Shown: positions 1 to 5,235, counted from the stretch's first letter. The stretch: DNA of 5,235 nt from Hyphomicrobium sp. (GCA_030609245.1 JAUWCP010000172.1:1-5235); one strand, 5' to 3'. Numbers and translations are program-made. The notes: generated from the letters alone by a model not told the origin.

Positions 1-515
1 GTCAATGCGTCGAGTGCGCCGAACGGCTCGTCCATCAACAAGTAGTCGGGATCTGTTGCCAGCGCGCGCGCCACCGCGACCCGTTGCTGTTGGCCGCCGG
101 AAAGCTCATTGGGAAAACGGTCGAAATGGGCATCCGGCTCCAAACCAACGAGATCGAGCAGCTCGCGAGCGCGCGCCTCTCGTTTTGGCAGTGGCCAACC
201 GACGAGGCGCAGTCCAATCGCCACGTTCTGCCCGACGGTCATGTGCGGAAAGAGTCCGATGCCCTGGAACACGTAACCCATGTTCCGGCGCAGCTCGATC
301 ACCCCATAGTCGTTCAAGTCGCGTCCATCGAGTGTGATCTGACCCGCGGTCGGCTCGATAAGGCGGCTTATCAATCGAAGAATTGTCGTTTTGCCCGAGC
401 CTGATGAGCCTAGCAGAACGAACGTTTCTCCTTCTTCGATCGTGAGTGAGACGTCGCGCAGGGCATAACTTTGGCCGCCATCGAAGGATTTGCTGACGTT
501 GTCGAGGGCGATCAT
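1..515 (-). CDS. ABC transporter ATP-binding protein, osmoprotectant (OpuCA/OsmV/YehX) type; 3' end beyond window
   Basis: ATPase subunit that would energise an inner-membrane importer, probably for a compatible solute such as glycine betaine, choline or a related quaternary amine. The 171 visible residues cover most of the nucleotide-binding domain: Walker A GSSGSGKT (about residues 36-43), Q-loop glutamine in YVFQ (84), signature LSGGQQQR (138-145), Walker B YLLMDEP (158-164) and the D-loop region ALDA. The stretch GIGLFPHMTVGQNVA after the Q-loop is typical of the OpuCA/OsmV/YehX branch, which supports the substrate class but does not identify the ligand. The ATG at 515 is the only in-frame start after the upstream stop; its ribosome site is weak. 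It lies 26 bases after the cNMP-binding gene and is probably cotranscribed with it. The H-loop, the C-terminus (CBS domains in some relatives), and any permease or binding-protein genes lie beyond the left edge. ABC ATPase identity is very secure; the osmoprotectant assignment is moderately secure. Confidence 0.9.
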   Translation of the reverse strand, partial: MIALDNVSKSFDGGQSYALRDVSLTIEEGETFVLLGSSGSGKTTILRLISRLIEPTAGQITLDGRDLNDYGVIELRRNMGYVFQGIGLFPHMTVGQNVAIGLRLVGWPLPKREARARELLDLVGLEPDAHFDRFPNELSGGQQQRVAVARALATDPDYLLMDEPFGALDAL

Positions 516-541
516 GTGTGCTCGTTCTGGTGCGGGTAATG

Positions 542-913
542 CTAGCGGCTTTGGGCTATGCGGCGAATGCGTTCGGTCAGTAAGCGCATGACGTGCAATG
601 CAAACTCAGGCTCCTCGCGGACCAGTTGGACAAACATGGCCTTATCGATCGCGGCAGCTTCGGTGGCCTCGTTTGCCAACGCTGCGGCACTGCGCGGACC
701 ATCGTCGATGAGGGCCATTTCGCCGAACATGCCACCAGGCCCGACGGTTTCCAACACCGAGCCGAAGGTGATGACGTCGACCTTTCCCGATTGCACGACG
801 TACATGCAGCCGCCGGAGTCATCCTCAAGGAAGATCTTTTCGCCAGCATCGAAGTGCTGGATCGGCACGCCTCGCCGCGTCAGACAGCTGAAATCGAAGG
901 GGGCTTCGGTCAT
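542..913 (-). CDS. Stand-alone cyclic-nucleotide-binding domain protein (Crp/PKA regulatory-type fold)
   Basis: A 123-residue protein consisting almost entirely of one cNMP-binding domain. Residues about 18-58 form the beta-roll (HFDAGEKIFLEDD, then MYVVQSGKVDVI). The phosphate-binding cassette FGEMALIDDGPRSAA sits at about 63-77. Its Glu65 and Arg74 match the residues that in Crp and PKA contact the ribose 2'-OH and the cyclic phosphate, so the pocket looks intact. Residues about 90-120 form the closing helices. There is no room for a Crp helix-turn-helix, and no membrane, kinase or cyclase domain, so any output must go through a partner. It starts 21 bases after the hdeD-like stop and ends 26 bases before the ABC ATPase start, suggesting cotranscription and a possible role as a regulatory subunit for its neighbours. 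That role is inference. Ligand (cAMP, cGMP or none) cannot be told from sequence. The fold assignment is strong. Confidence 0.88.
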   Translation of the reverse strand: MTEAPFDFSCLTRRGVPIQHFDAGEKIFLEDDSGGCMYVVQSGKVDVITFGSVLETVGPGGMFGEMALIDDGPRSAAALANEATEAAAIDKAMFVQLVREEPEFALHVMRLLTERIRRIAQSR

Positions 914-934
914 GGCTCTGGTTCTGGCTTGCGG

Positions 935-1504
935 CTAACTCGGGGTTGCACCTGCGCGGCGCACATCAAGGCTGAGCAGCGCCAGGCTCACGCCTTGCAA
1001 GACTAAGGCAACGCCGACGATGGTGCCAAGTGTCCAGCCTGCCGACGTGGGCAGATCAAATAGCAACAGCGACCCGGCAATGATCGCGACGATGGCTGAG
1101 ATGATCAGCCACCGACGCCCGCCCCAGCCTTCAAAGCTTGCTCCGACCAGCAGCGATGCGATGCCTTGCGCAATGAGCGCCACCGCCACGATCATCGTCA
1201 ATGAAAGCAACCCGAGAGTTGGGTGCACGAACATCAAGATGCCGGCGATGAGGAACACCAGCCCGCCCAGCATCTGCCAGAGGCGCCCCCTCCACGCGGT
1301 GGTGCTCCACCCGTGCAATAGCTGCAGGACGCCTGCGACAAGGAGTGCGGCTGCAATCCAAATCTCCACCGTCAGCGACGCGGTCACAACGCCGAGTGGG
1401 ATGGTCAGGATCAGGCCTCCGAACAGGATCAGCACGATTCCTAGCGCCAACAGCCAACCCCAGCTTCGATGTAACTCGCCGCGCAGGCTCGATATCATCT
1501 CCAT
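935..1504 (-). CDS. HdeD-family (DUF308) six-helix inner-membrane protein
   Basis: A small hydrophobic protein of the HdeD/DUF308 family, whose E. coli member is linked to acid resistance at high cell density; the biochemical activity of the family is not established. From the ATG at 1504 it is 189 residues, close to E. coli HdeD. Six membrane helices can be read, roughly at 15-35, 42-64, 73-93, 97-121, 130-149 and 156-179, arranged as two similar three-helix halves. The amphipathic start (SLRGELHRSWGW) followed by the first helix is typical of the family. An in-frame GTG at 1549 would add 15 residues but has no visible Shine-Dalgarno, whereas the ATG at 1504 has GGGA 8 bases upstream; another ATG is at 1498. 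It heads a likely transcription unit with the cNMP-binding and ABC genes. Its substrate or partner is unknown; the stress role is inferred from the family and the neighbours. Confidence 0.85.
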   Translation of the reverse strand: MEMISSLRGELHRSWGWLLALGIVLILFGGLILTIPLGVVTASLTVEIWIAAALLVAGVLQLLHGWSTTAWRGRLWQMLGGLVFLIAGILMFVHPTLGLLSLTMIVAVALIAQGIASLLVGASFEGWGGRRWLIISAIVAIIAGSLLLFDLPTSAGWTLGTIVGVALVLQGVSLALLSLDVRRAGATPS

Positions 1505-1579
1505 CGGCTGGGTCCCGTGCTGTGGTAGATCCGGCCATTGTCGTACCACAGGCGCGGCGCGTTTTCTGCTTTAGGCCAA

Positions 1580-1591
1580 CCAGACGTCTGG
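1580..1591. repeat. 12-bp perfect palindrome between dapE and the hdeD-like gene
   Basis: CCAGACGTCTGG reads identically on both strands and lies in the 104-base gap between the dapE stop and the likely hdeD start. With no spacer and no T-run on either side it does not resemble an intrinsic terminator. A dimeric regulator's operator controlling the downstream unit is a reasonable guess. A poor sigma-70-like pair on the minus strand (TTGCCA overlapping the palindrome, then TAAAGC 15 bases on) is too weak to call as a promoter. Confidence 0.4.
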
Positions 1592-1608
1592 CAACGCGCA
1601 CATGATAG

Positions 1609-2781
1609 CTAGCCCCGCGCAAAGTAGCCCGCGATAAAGCGCTCGTAGACGCGCGTCAACGTCTCCAGGTCGGCTACTGGAACGCGCTCGTCTACCTGAT
1701 GGATGGTAGCGTTGATCAGCCCGAACTCGACGACGGGGCAGACGTCCTTGATAAAGCGCGCATCCGACGTGCCGCCCGTCGTCGTCAGCTTCGGTGTATG
1801 CCCGGTCACCTCGCGCACCGCCGCGACCATCGTGTCGACAAGCGGTCCCGGCTCGGTGACAAACACGTCGCCCGTGCCAGAGAACGTGAGCGAAAAATCC
1901 GCGCCTACTTCGGCTGCCGCCAACTCGCAACACTTGCGGATCAACGCTTCCAACTTCGTGCGTGTATGCGTGTCGTTGTAGCGCGCGTTGAACTTTACAA
2001 GCGCATGGCCGGGAATGACATTCGTCGCCGTGTTCGGCACCGAGACTACGGTGACCGCGATGTGCGAGGGCTCGAAGTGCCGTGTGCCGGTATCGAGCTC
2101 CAGGGCTGCCAGCCGGTCGATGATGCGTGCGAGTTTCGGCAGCGGGTTGTCGGCAATGTGAGGATATGCGGAGTGGCCCTGCTTGCCTGAGACGATGAGC
2201 TCGCCGTTAATCGTGCCACGCCGCCCGATCTTGACCTCATCGCCGAGCTCGTGCCGGCTCGACGGTTCGCCGACAACGCAGGCGTCGAGAGCTTCACCGC
2301 GTTCCTTCAGCCAGTCGATCACCTTGATCGTGCCGTTGATGGAATCGCCCTCTTCATCGCCCGTGATGAGGAAGGAAAGCGAGCCCTTCGGTTGGCCGCC
2401 GGCGGCCTTGAGATGGCGAAGTGCTGCGACCATAAAGCAAGCGACCGCACCCTTCATGTCCACCGCGCCGCGTCCATAGAGAATGCCGTCGCGGATTTCG
2501 GCGGCAAATGGCGGCAAGGTCCAGGCGGCATCGTCGCCTGGCGGTACGACATCCGTATGCCCTGCAAAGCATAGGTTGGGCCCCGCCGTCCCTATGCGCG
2601 CATAAAGGTTTTCCACGTCGGCTGTGCCCGCCTGGGAGAACGTCATGCGGTGACACGTAAAGCCGGCCCCTTTGAGCACATCCTCCACAAGCGTCAGCGC
2701 ACCGGCTTCGGCCGGCGTGACGCTCGGGCAGCGGATCAAAGCTTGCGCCAGACTGGCGGGCTCAAGTGCGGCGTTCTTCAT
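1609..2781 (-). CDS. dapE: Succinyl-diaminopimelate desuccinylase
   Basis: Zinc-dependent M20-family amidohydrolase of the cytoplasm that cleaves N-succinyl-LL-2,6-diaminopimelate to LL-diaminopimelate and succinate, the deacylation step of the succinylase lysine/peptidoglycan route. The full 390-residue length fits proteobacterial DapE. Expected metal and catalytic residues are all present: His75 and Asp77 in AGHTDVVPPGD, bridging Asp108 in GRGAVDMKG, general base Glu143 and Glu144 in TGDEEGD, Glu172 in VGEPS, and His361 near the C-terminus (NATIHQVDE). The dimerisation (lid) domain occupies about residues 185-300, with GRRGTINGELIVSGKQGHSA and NVIPGHALVKFNARY. Its ATG overlaps the stop of the preceding small gene (ATGA) and has no convincing ribosome site of its own, so translation is probably coupled to that gene. 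It is third after dapD and shows no damage. Assignment is very secure; the near paralogue ArgE lacks these DapE-specific blocks. Confidence 0.97.
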   Translation of the reverse strand: MKNAALEPASLAQALIRCPSVTPAEAGALTLVEDVLKGAGFTCHRMTFSQAGTADVENLYARIGTAGPNLCFAGHTDVVPPGDDAAWTLPPFAAEIRDGILYGRGAVDMKGAVACFMVAALRHLKAAGGQPKGSLSFLITGDEEGDSINGTIKVIDWLKERGEALDACVVGEPSSRHELGDEVKIGRRGTINGELIVSGKQGHSAYPHIADNPLPKLARIIDRLAALELDTGTRHFEPSHIAVTVVSVPNTATNVIPGHALVKFNARYNDTHTRTKLEALIRKCCELAAAEVGADFSLTFSGTGDVFVTEPGPLVDTMVAAVREVTGHTPKLTTTGGTSDARFIKDVCPVVEFGLINATIHQVDERVPVADLETLTRVYERFIAGYFARG

Positions 2782-3065
2782 GGCGTGTTCTGTTTGCTTG
2801 ATCGGAGTGGATCCATCCGGGTCATGTTCTGCACGATGGTGATCTTCTGCCAGATCTTACCCGAAAGGTTCGCGGTCAGCTGCTCGAGTTCGCTCACCAC
2901 GCTGTCGACCAGGGAATCCTTGGTGGCTTGTGGATAAAGTGCTGCGGTCTTGGCGCAGAGCGAAAGCATCTCGGAGCAATAGTCGAGATAGCGCTCGCTG
3001 ATGCGACGTTGAAGCGTCTCGGCGGTCTCGATGATCTTGTCGGGATTGAGCGTGCGGTACGGCAT
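2778..3065 (-). CDS. Unrecognised 95-residue protein between dapD and dapE
   Basis: I do not recognise this family with confidence. The product begins MPYRTLNPDKIIETAETLQR and ends in KQNTP. It looks soluble and mostly helical: a first helix at about 8-25, a second at about 27-43 with Cys30 and Cys37, and a third at about 47-80 (SLVDSVVSELEQLTANLS). There is no signal peptide, membrane segment or CxxC motif. The start at 3065 is fixed by a strong GGAGG 7 bases upstream (3077-3073), just after the dapD stop at 3082; an upstream extension in this frame would run through dapD and is not credible. The stop TGA overlaps the dapE ATG by 4 bases. Being cotranscribed with dapD and translationally coupled to dapE suggests a role tied to diaminopimelate synthesis or to the amount of DapE made, but this is inference from position alone. 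Confidence 0.75.
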   Translation of the reverse strand: MPYRTLNPDKIIETAETLQRRISERYLDYCSEMLSLCAKTAALYPQATKDSLVDSVVSELEQLTANLSGKIWQKITIVQNMTRMDPLRSSKQNTP

Positions 3066-3072
3066 GTTCCGC

Positions 3073-3077
3073 CCTCC
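3073..3077 (-). promoter_or_regulatory. Strong Shine-Dalgarno site for the small gene between dapD and dapE
   Basis: GGAGG on the minus strand, 7 bases before the ATG at 3065 and inside the 16-base dapD spacer. It is the best ribosome binding site in the window. It decides the start of the 95-residue gene against longer in-frame alternatives that overlap dapD. Confidence 0.75.
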
Positions 3078-3081
3078 ACTC

Positions 3082-3936
3082 TCAATGGCGCAAGAGTTCG
3101 TTGATGGCCGTCTTGGAGCGCGTTTTTGCATCCACACGCTTGACGATGACGGCGCAATAAAGGTTGGGGCCGGGCTCGCCGTTGGGGAGCGGTTTGCCGG
3201 GCATCGTGCCCGACACAACGACCGAGTAAGCGGGCACTCTGCCGTAGTGCACTTCACCTGTGGCGCGGTCGACAATTTTCGTTGAAGCACCGATATAGAC
3301 GCCCATCGACAGCACTGAGCCTTCCTCGACAATAACGCCTTCGGCCACCTCGGCGCGTGCGCCAATGAAGCAGTTGTCTTCGATGATGACAGGACCGGCT
3401 TGCAGCGGCTCCAGAACACCGCCGATTCCTGCGCCACCGGACAGATGACAGTTTTTGCCGATCTGCGCGCAGCTTCCTACCGTTGCCCAGGTGTCCACCA
3501 TTGTGCCTTCATCAACGTAGGCGCCGAGATTGACGAAGGAGGGCAGCAACACCACGCCCGGCGCGATGTAGGCTGAGTGGCGCACGATCGAGCCCGGCAC
3601 GGCGCGAAAACCGGCCTGCCGGAAGTCCTCTGGCGTCATGCCGGCGTATTTGGAGGGCACCTTATCCCACCACGAAGCGCCGCCCGGTGCGCCTGAAATG
3701 GCCGCAACGTCGTTTAAACGGAATGAGAGGAGTACGGCCTTTTTTGCCCATTGATTGACGGTCCAGCCGTCAGCGGTCTTCTCCGCAACGCGAACCTCAC
3801 CCCTATCCAAAAGGTTGAGGACTGTCCCAACCGTGTCGCGTACTACGCCCGTTGTGCCAACGGTAATGTTTTGGCGCTCCTCCCACATGTCATCAATTGC
3901 GTTTTGGAGCTCGGCGGGGGTGATAGCAGCTGACAT
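3082..3936 (-). CDS. dapD: 2,3,4,5-tetrahydropyridine-2,6-dicarboxylate N-succinyltransferase
   Basis: Cytoplasmic trimeric enzyme that transfers succinyl from succinyl-CoA to tetrahydrodipicolinate, giving N-succinyl-2-amino-6-oxopimelate and committing it to the succinylase route that DapE later completes. The 284-residue length is normal for alphaproteobacterial DapD. An alpha-helical N-terminal domain (about 1-100) precedes a left-handed beta-helix of hexapeptide repeats (about 110-240). Highly characteristic blocks are VNLGAYVDEGTMVDTWATVG, SCAQIGKNCHLSGG, GIGGVLEPLQA, IIEDNCFIGARAEV and EGSVLSMGVYIG. Arg111 (GFRAVPG) and Asp148 (TMVDTW) align, by my reading, with the substrate-binding Arg104 and Asp141 of the E. 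coli enzyme. The ATG at 3936 has GAGG 10 bases upstream. It heads the dapD / small gene / dapE cluster, with a 16-base gap to the next gene, and faces the plus-strand gene at about 4115. Identity is very secure. Confidence 0.97.
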   Translation of the reverse strand: MSAAITPAELQNAIDDMWEERQNITVGTTGVVRDTVGTVLNLLDRGEVRVAEKTADGWTVNQWAKKAVLLSFRLNDVAAISGAPGGASWWDKVPSKYAGMTPEDFRQAGFRAVPGSIVRHSAYIAPGVVLLPSFVNLGAYVDEGTMVDTWATVGSCAQIGKNCHLSGGAGIGGVLEPLQAGPVIIEDNCFIGARAEVAEGVIVEEGSVLSMGVYIGASTKIVDRATGEVHYGRVPAYSVVVSGTMPGKPLPNGEPGPNLYCAVIVKRVDAKTRSKTAINELLRH

Positions 3937-3973
3937 TTTTCGGGGGCCTCAGTGTGGTTGTGCTTACGTTTGC

Positions 3974-4002
3974 CTTGTCGCGTGCGCTGTCTGGGGTGTC
4001 AA
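3974..4002 (-). promoter_or_regulatory. Candidate sigma-70 promoter for dapD
   Basis: On the minus strand a perfect TTGACA (4002-3997) is followed after 17 bases by GACAAG (3979-3974), a poor -10 match. It would give a 5' leader of roughly 30 bases before the dapD ATG. The spacing and position in the only sizeable gap upstream of dapD favour it, but the weak -10 leaves it tentative. I saw no equally good promoter for the divergent plus-strand gene, nor any clear riboswitch fold in this short leader. Confidence 0.3.
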
Positions 4003-4114
4003 TCGTGGCACGCAATAGGTGGTTCTCGGACGACTTGCAAACGCGGTGTTAATCTCCGTCGTTCAAATTCTCCCGTAACGGATCTGGCAACGACCGTATA
4101 GGGATGTGTACGTC

Positions 4115-4591
4115 ATGTCTAAAGGTGCTGAGCAAGTGGCGGTGGTGACGCACGGACCTTGGCTGGGTCGTGACGGTTTCGTCGCCGAGACCGCGGTGCG
4201 GTTGGACAGGGTCGAGGGCGCGATTGCGCTCTTGGAGCGGGAAGCAGAGAAAGCTCAACGCTCTGCGGATGAGCTGGCCGAAGAGGTCGCTCGCGTGCGC
4301 CGCTTTGAGTCCTTCGAGGAGAGTTTGAGGAATTCGCGCGACTATAAGTTCACGGAGAGTCAAAAAGCCTTCCGGGATCTTAAAGCGCGTCTCGATGCGA
4401 TCGAGGGTAAGAAGAGCACCTTTGTTGGCCTCACTTACAAGTCGTTTGAATCGATCGACAAGAAGCTCGCGGAGCTGTCGGCCCTACAGGCTAGGGTCGA
4501 GAAATCAAATCGATATATGCGCCTCCGTGCGGTTCTGTTCTGCGCGGCTTTCGTCTTCGCCGGTGCCGCGGCTGCCTATTACCTATTCTAG
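4115..4591 (+). CDS. Coiled-coil protein with C-terminal membrane anchor, function unknown
   Basis: I do not recognise a named family. From the ATG at 4115 the product has 158 residues. After a short N-terminal stretch (MSKGAEQVAVV...) come two long, charged, Glu/Lys/Arg-rich helical regions suited to coiled coils: about 26-65 (LDRVEGAIALLEREAEKAQR) and about 80-132 (FRDLKARLDAIEGKK, then IDKKLAELSALQARVEK). One hydrophobic helix at about 137-156 (VLFCAAFVFAGAAAAYY) follows, and the protein ends two residues later. There is no signal peptide, so a tail-anchored topology with the coiled coil in the cytoplasm is likely. The start is chosen because AGGGA (4100-4104) lies 10 bases before this ATG; the in-frame GTG at 4106 is too close to it. 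The gene is monocistronic here, divergent from dapD, and its stop overlaps that of tlpA. A scaffolding or envelope role is possible, but nothing in the sequence shows it. Confidence 0.75.
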   Translation: MSKGAEQVAVVTHGPWLGRDGFVAETAVRLDRVEGAIALLEREAEKAQRSADELAEEVARVRRFESFEESLRNSRDYKFTESQKAFRDLKARLDAIEGKKSTFVGLTYKSFESIDKKLAELSALQARVEKSNRYMRLRAVLFCAAFVFAGAAAAYYLF

Positions 4592-5235
4592 CGAGCGGGC
4601 GTGTCGCTCGGCTTAAGCGATGCTGCGATCAGTCGCTTAGCATCGCCGCTTTCCCAATCCGCCGGTCCAACCAAGCGACCGATCTCGCGCCCTTGGGCAT
4701 CGATGAGGATCGTCGTTGGCATTCCGACTGCTCGGAGTTTTGTGCCAGCGCGGGCGGTTGGATCGGCGAAAATCCGCAGATTCTCGACATTTATGTTTTG
4801 AAAGAACTTACCGGCGCCTTCTAAGCCCGCTTTGTCCACAGCGAGCGCAACAACCTCGAAGTTGTCCGAACCGAGTTCTTTTTGCAGCCTGTCGAGCATG
4901 GGCATCTCCTCGCGGCATGGCCCGCACCACGTTGCCCACAGGTTCAGCAGAACGACCTTGCCGTGCCAATCCTTGAGGCTAGCCGGCTCCCCCTCGGCGT
5001 CGAGAAAGGAGATGTTCGCCAGTGGCTGAGGCGCCGTCTTGAAGACAAAGGTCGTCATTGCGCCGGTGGAAAGAGGGTTGTTTCTGCTGCGGGCCTTACC
5101 AGACTTAACCTTTTCGCCACTCTTGGCCGCAGGTCTTTCATTGTCAGGCCGGCCTATCGTGACGTATACCGCCGCGAAGGCCGCAAGCGCTGATAGCGTG
5201 GCTACTAATAGGTACGTGCCGAACGAGTTTTTTGC
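4588..5235 (-). CDS. tlpA: Membrane-anchored thiol:disulfide interchange protein (TlpA/ResA type), 5' end beyond window
   Basis: Thioredoxin-fold reductase expected to face the periplasm from the inner membrane. In Bradyrhizobium, TlpA reduces proteins needed for cytochrome c oxidase copper-site assembly. The frame stays open to the right edge, giving 215 visible residues. A hydrophobic anchor (about visible 7-27, YLLVATLSALAAFAAVYVTI) is followed by a Lys/Arg-rich linker (28-58). The thioredoxin domain carries the active site WATWCGPC (Cys104 and Cys107 of the visible part), then EEMPMLDRLQ, the cis-proline loop VGMPTT (Pro173) and the C-terminal VGPADWESGDAKRLIAA, which is close to Bradyrhizobium TlpA as I remember it. 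The internal ATG at 5058 gives a 156-residue product without the anchor and is unlikely to be the start, which lies outside the window. The stop codon overlaps the convergent plus-strand gene in CTAG. Family is secure; the specific partner is not. Confidence 0.92.
   Translation of the reverse strand, partial: AKNSFGTYLLVATLSALAAFAAVYVTIGRPDNERPAAKSGEKVKSGKARSRNNPLSTGAMTTFVFKTAPQPLANISFLDAEGEPASLKDWHGKVVLLNLWATWCGPCREEMPMLDRLQKELGSDNFEVVALAVDKAGLEGAGKFFQNINVENLRIFADPTARAGTKLRAVGMPTTILIDAQGREIGRLVGPADWESGDAKRLIAASLKPSDTPAR
4592..4610. repeat. Short inverted repeat just past the convergent stop codons
   Basis: CGAGCG (4592-4597) pairs with CGCTCG (4605-4610) around a 7-base loop. It begins one base after the plus-strand stop codon and lies in the last codons of tlpA. 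There is no T-run after it on either strand, so it is at best a weak transcript-end structure. Confidence 0.35.
4617..4646. repeat. Strong hairpin inside the 3' end of tlpA, possible 3'-end structure of the convergent gene
   Basis: GCGATGCT (4617-4624) pairs with AGCATCGC (4639-4646), and the inner GCGA (4625-4628) pairs with TCGC (4633-4636) around a TCAG loop. This gives 12 base pairs interrupted only by a 2-base bulge at 4637-4638. It starts 25 bases after the plus-strand stop and codes in tlpA for the DAKRLIAAS region. No good T-run follows (CGCTTTCCC on the plus strand), so intrinsic termination is doubtful. Stabilising a 3' end or aiding termination is possible. The fold exists on both strands. 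Confidence 0.45.

Noticed and set aside
593..1006. Plus-strand open frame of 137 residues across the cNMP-binding gene and the end of the hdeD-like gene
   Set aside because: It spans two convincing minus-strand genes and has no recognisable motif; typical of high-GC antisense frames.
1020..1622. Open frames on both strands overlapping the hdeD-like gene (184 residues plus, 163 residues minus)
   Set aside because: The DUF308 frame has six clean membrane helices and family-like ends. The others are Arg/Pro/Ser-rich shadows.
1699..2190. Plus-strand open frame of 163 residues opposite dapE
   Set aside because: Antisense shadow of a well-conserved gene. Composition is Arg/Val/Asp-rich with no domain, and no ribosome site stands out.
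2521..2541. 7-bp inverted repeat with a 7-base loop within dapE (CCAGGCG / CGCCTGG)
   Set aside because: It falls inside the conserved catalytic region (PPGDDAAW) and is explained by coding constraint in GC-rich sequence; no regulatory context.
3066..3437. In-frame upstream extension of the small dapD-dapE intervening gene to 219 residues
   Set aside because: It lies wholly over the 3' part of dapD in another frame. The strong GGAGG at 3077-3073 places the start at 3065, and the extension reads as low-complexity Ser/Pro/Arg-rich shadow sequence.
4096..4101. GTATAG resembling a -10 element just before the plus-strand coiled-coil gene
   Set aside because: It overlaps the ribosome binding site and has no -35 partner at proper spacing. 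Transcription would start inside the start-codon region.
1..5235. Possible mobile element, CRISPR array, toxin-antitoxin pair or phage defence system
   Set aside because: No direct repeats, integrase or transposase motifs, array-like periodicity or small toxin-like pairs were seen. The genes are chromosomal housekeeping or stress types.

Overview
The window looks like a chromosomal segment of an alphaproteobacterium, most likely of the order Hyphomicrobiales. This is inferred from the GC-rich, tightly packed genes, a succinylase-branch dapD and dapE with alphaproteobacterial-looking sequence, and a membrane-anchored TlpA that resembles the Bradyrhizobium protein. No RNA genes, insertion sequences, CRISPR arrays or prophage parts were seen. 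No stretch over 300 bases lacks a gene.

Layout, left to right. Six consecutive genes lie on the minus strand between 1 and 3936. In transcription order they are dapD (3936-3082), a small unrecognised gene (3065-2778), dapE (2781-1609), an HdeD-like six-helix membrane protein (about 1504-935), a stand-alone cyclic-nucleotide-binding domain protein (913-542), and an osmoprotectant-type ABC transporter ATPase that runs off the left edge (515-1). Next comes a 178-base gap holding the presumed dapD promoter. A plus-strand gene follows (about 4115-4591) for a coiled-coil protein with a C-terminal membrane anchor. It converges on a TlpA/ResA-type thioredoxin (minus strand, 5235-4588, start outside the window), and the two stop codons share a CTAG.

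How the genes work together. DapD and DapE catalyse the acylation and deacylation steps of the succinylase route to LL-diaminopimelate, which feeds lysine and peptidoglycan synthesis. The small gene between them has a strong ribosome binding site and overlaps dapE by ATGA, so it is very probably cotranslated with dapE. The HdeD, cNMP-binding and ABC ATPase genes are spaced 21 and 26 bases apart and look like a second cotranscribed unit related to envelope or osmotic stress. A 104-base gap containing a 12-bp perfect palindrome separates this unit from dapE, so it may have its own control. TlpA is expected to act as a membrane-tethered periplasmic thiol reductant.

Most genes are recognisable housekeeping or stress genes. 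The points that merit a second look are the HdeD / lone cNMP-domain / ABC grouping, the unknown gene inside the dap operon, the tail-anchored coiled-coil protein, and a strong hairpin inside the 3' end of tlpA just past the convergent gene.
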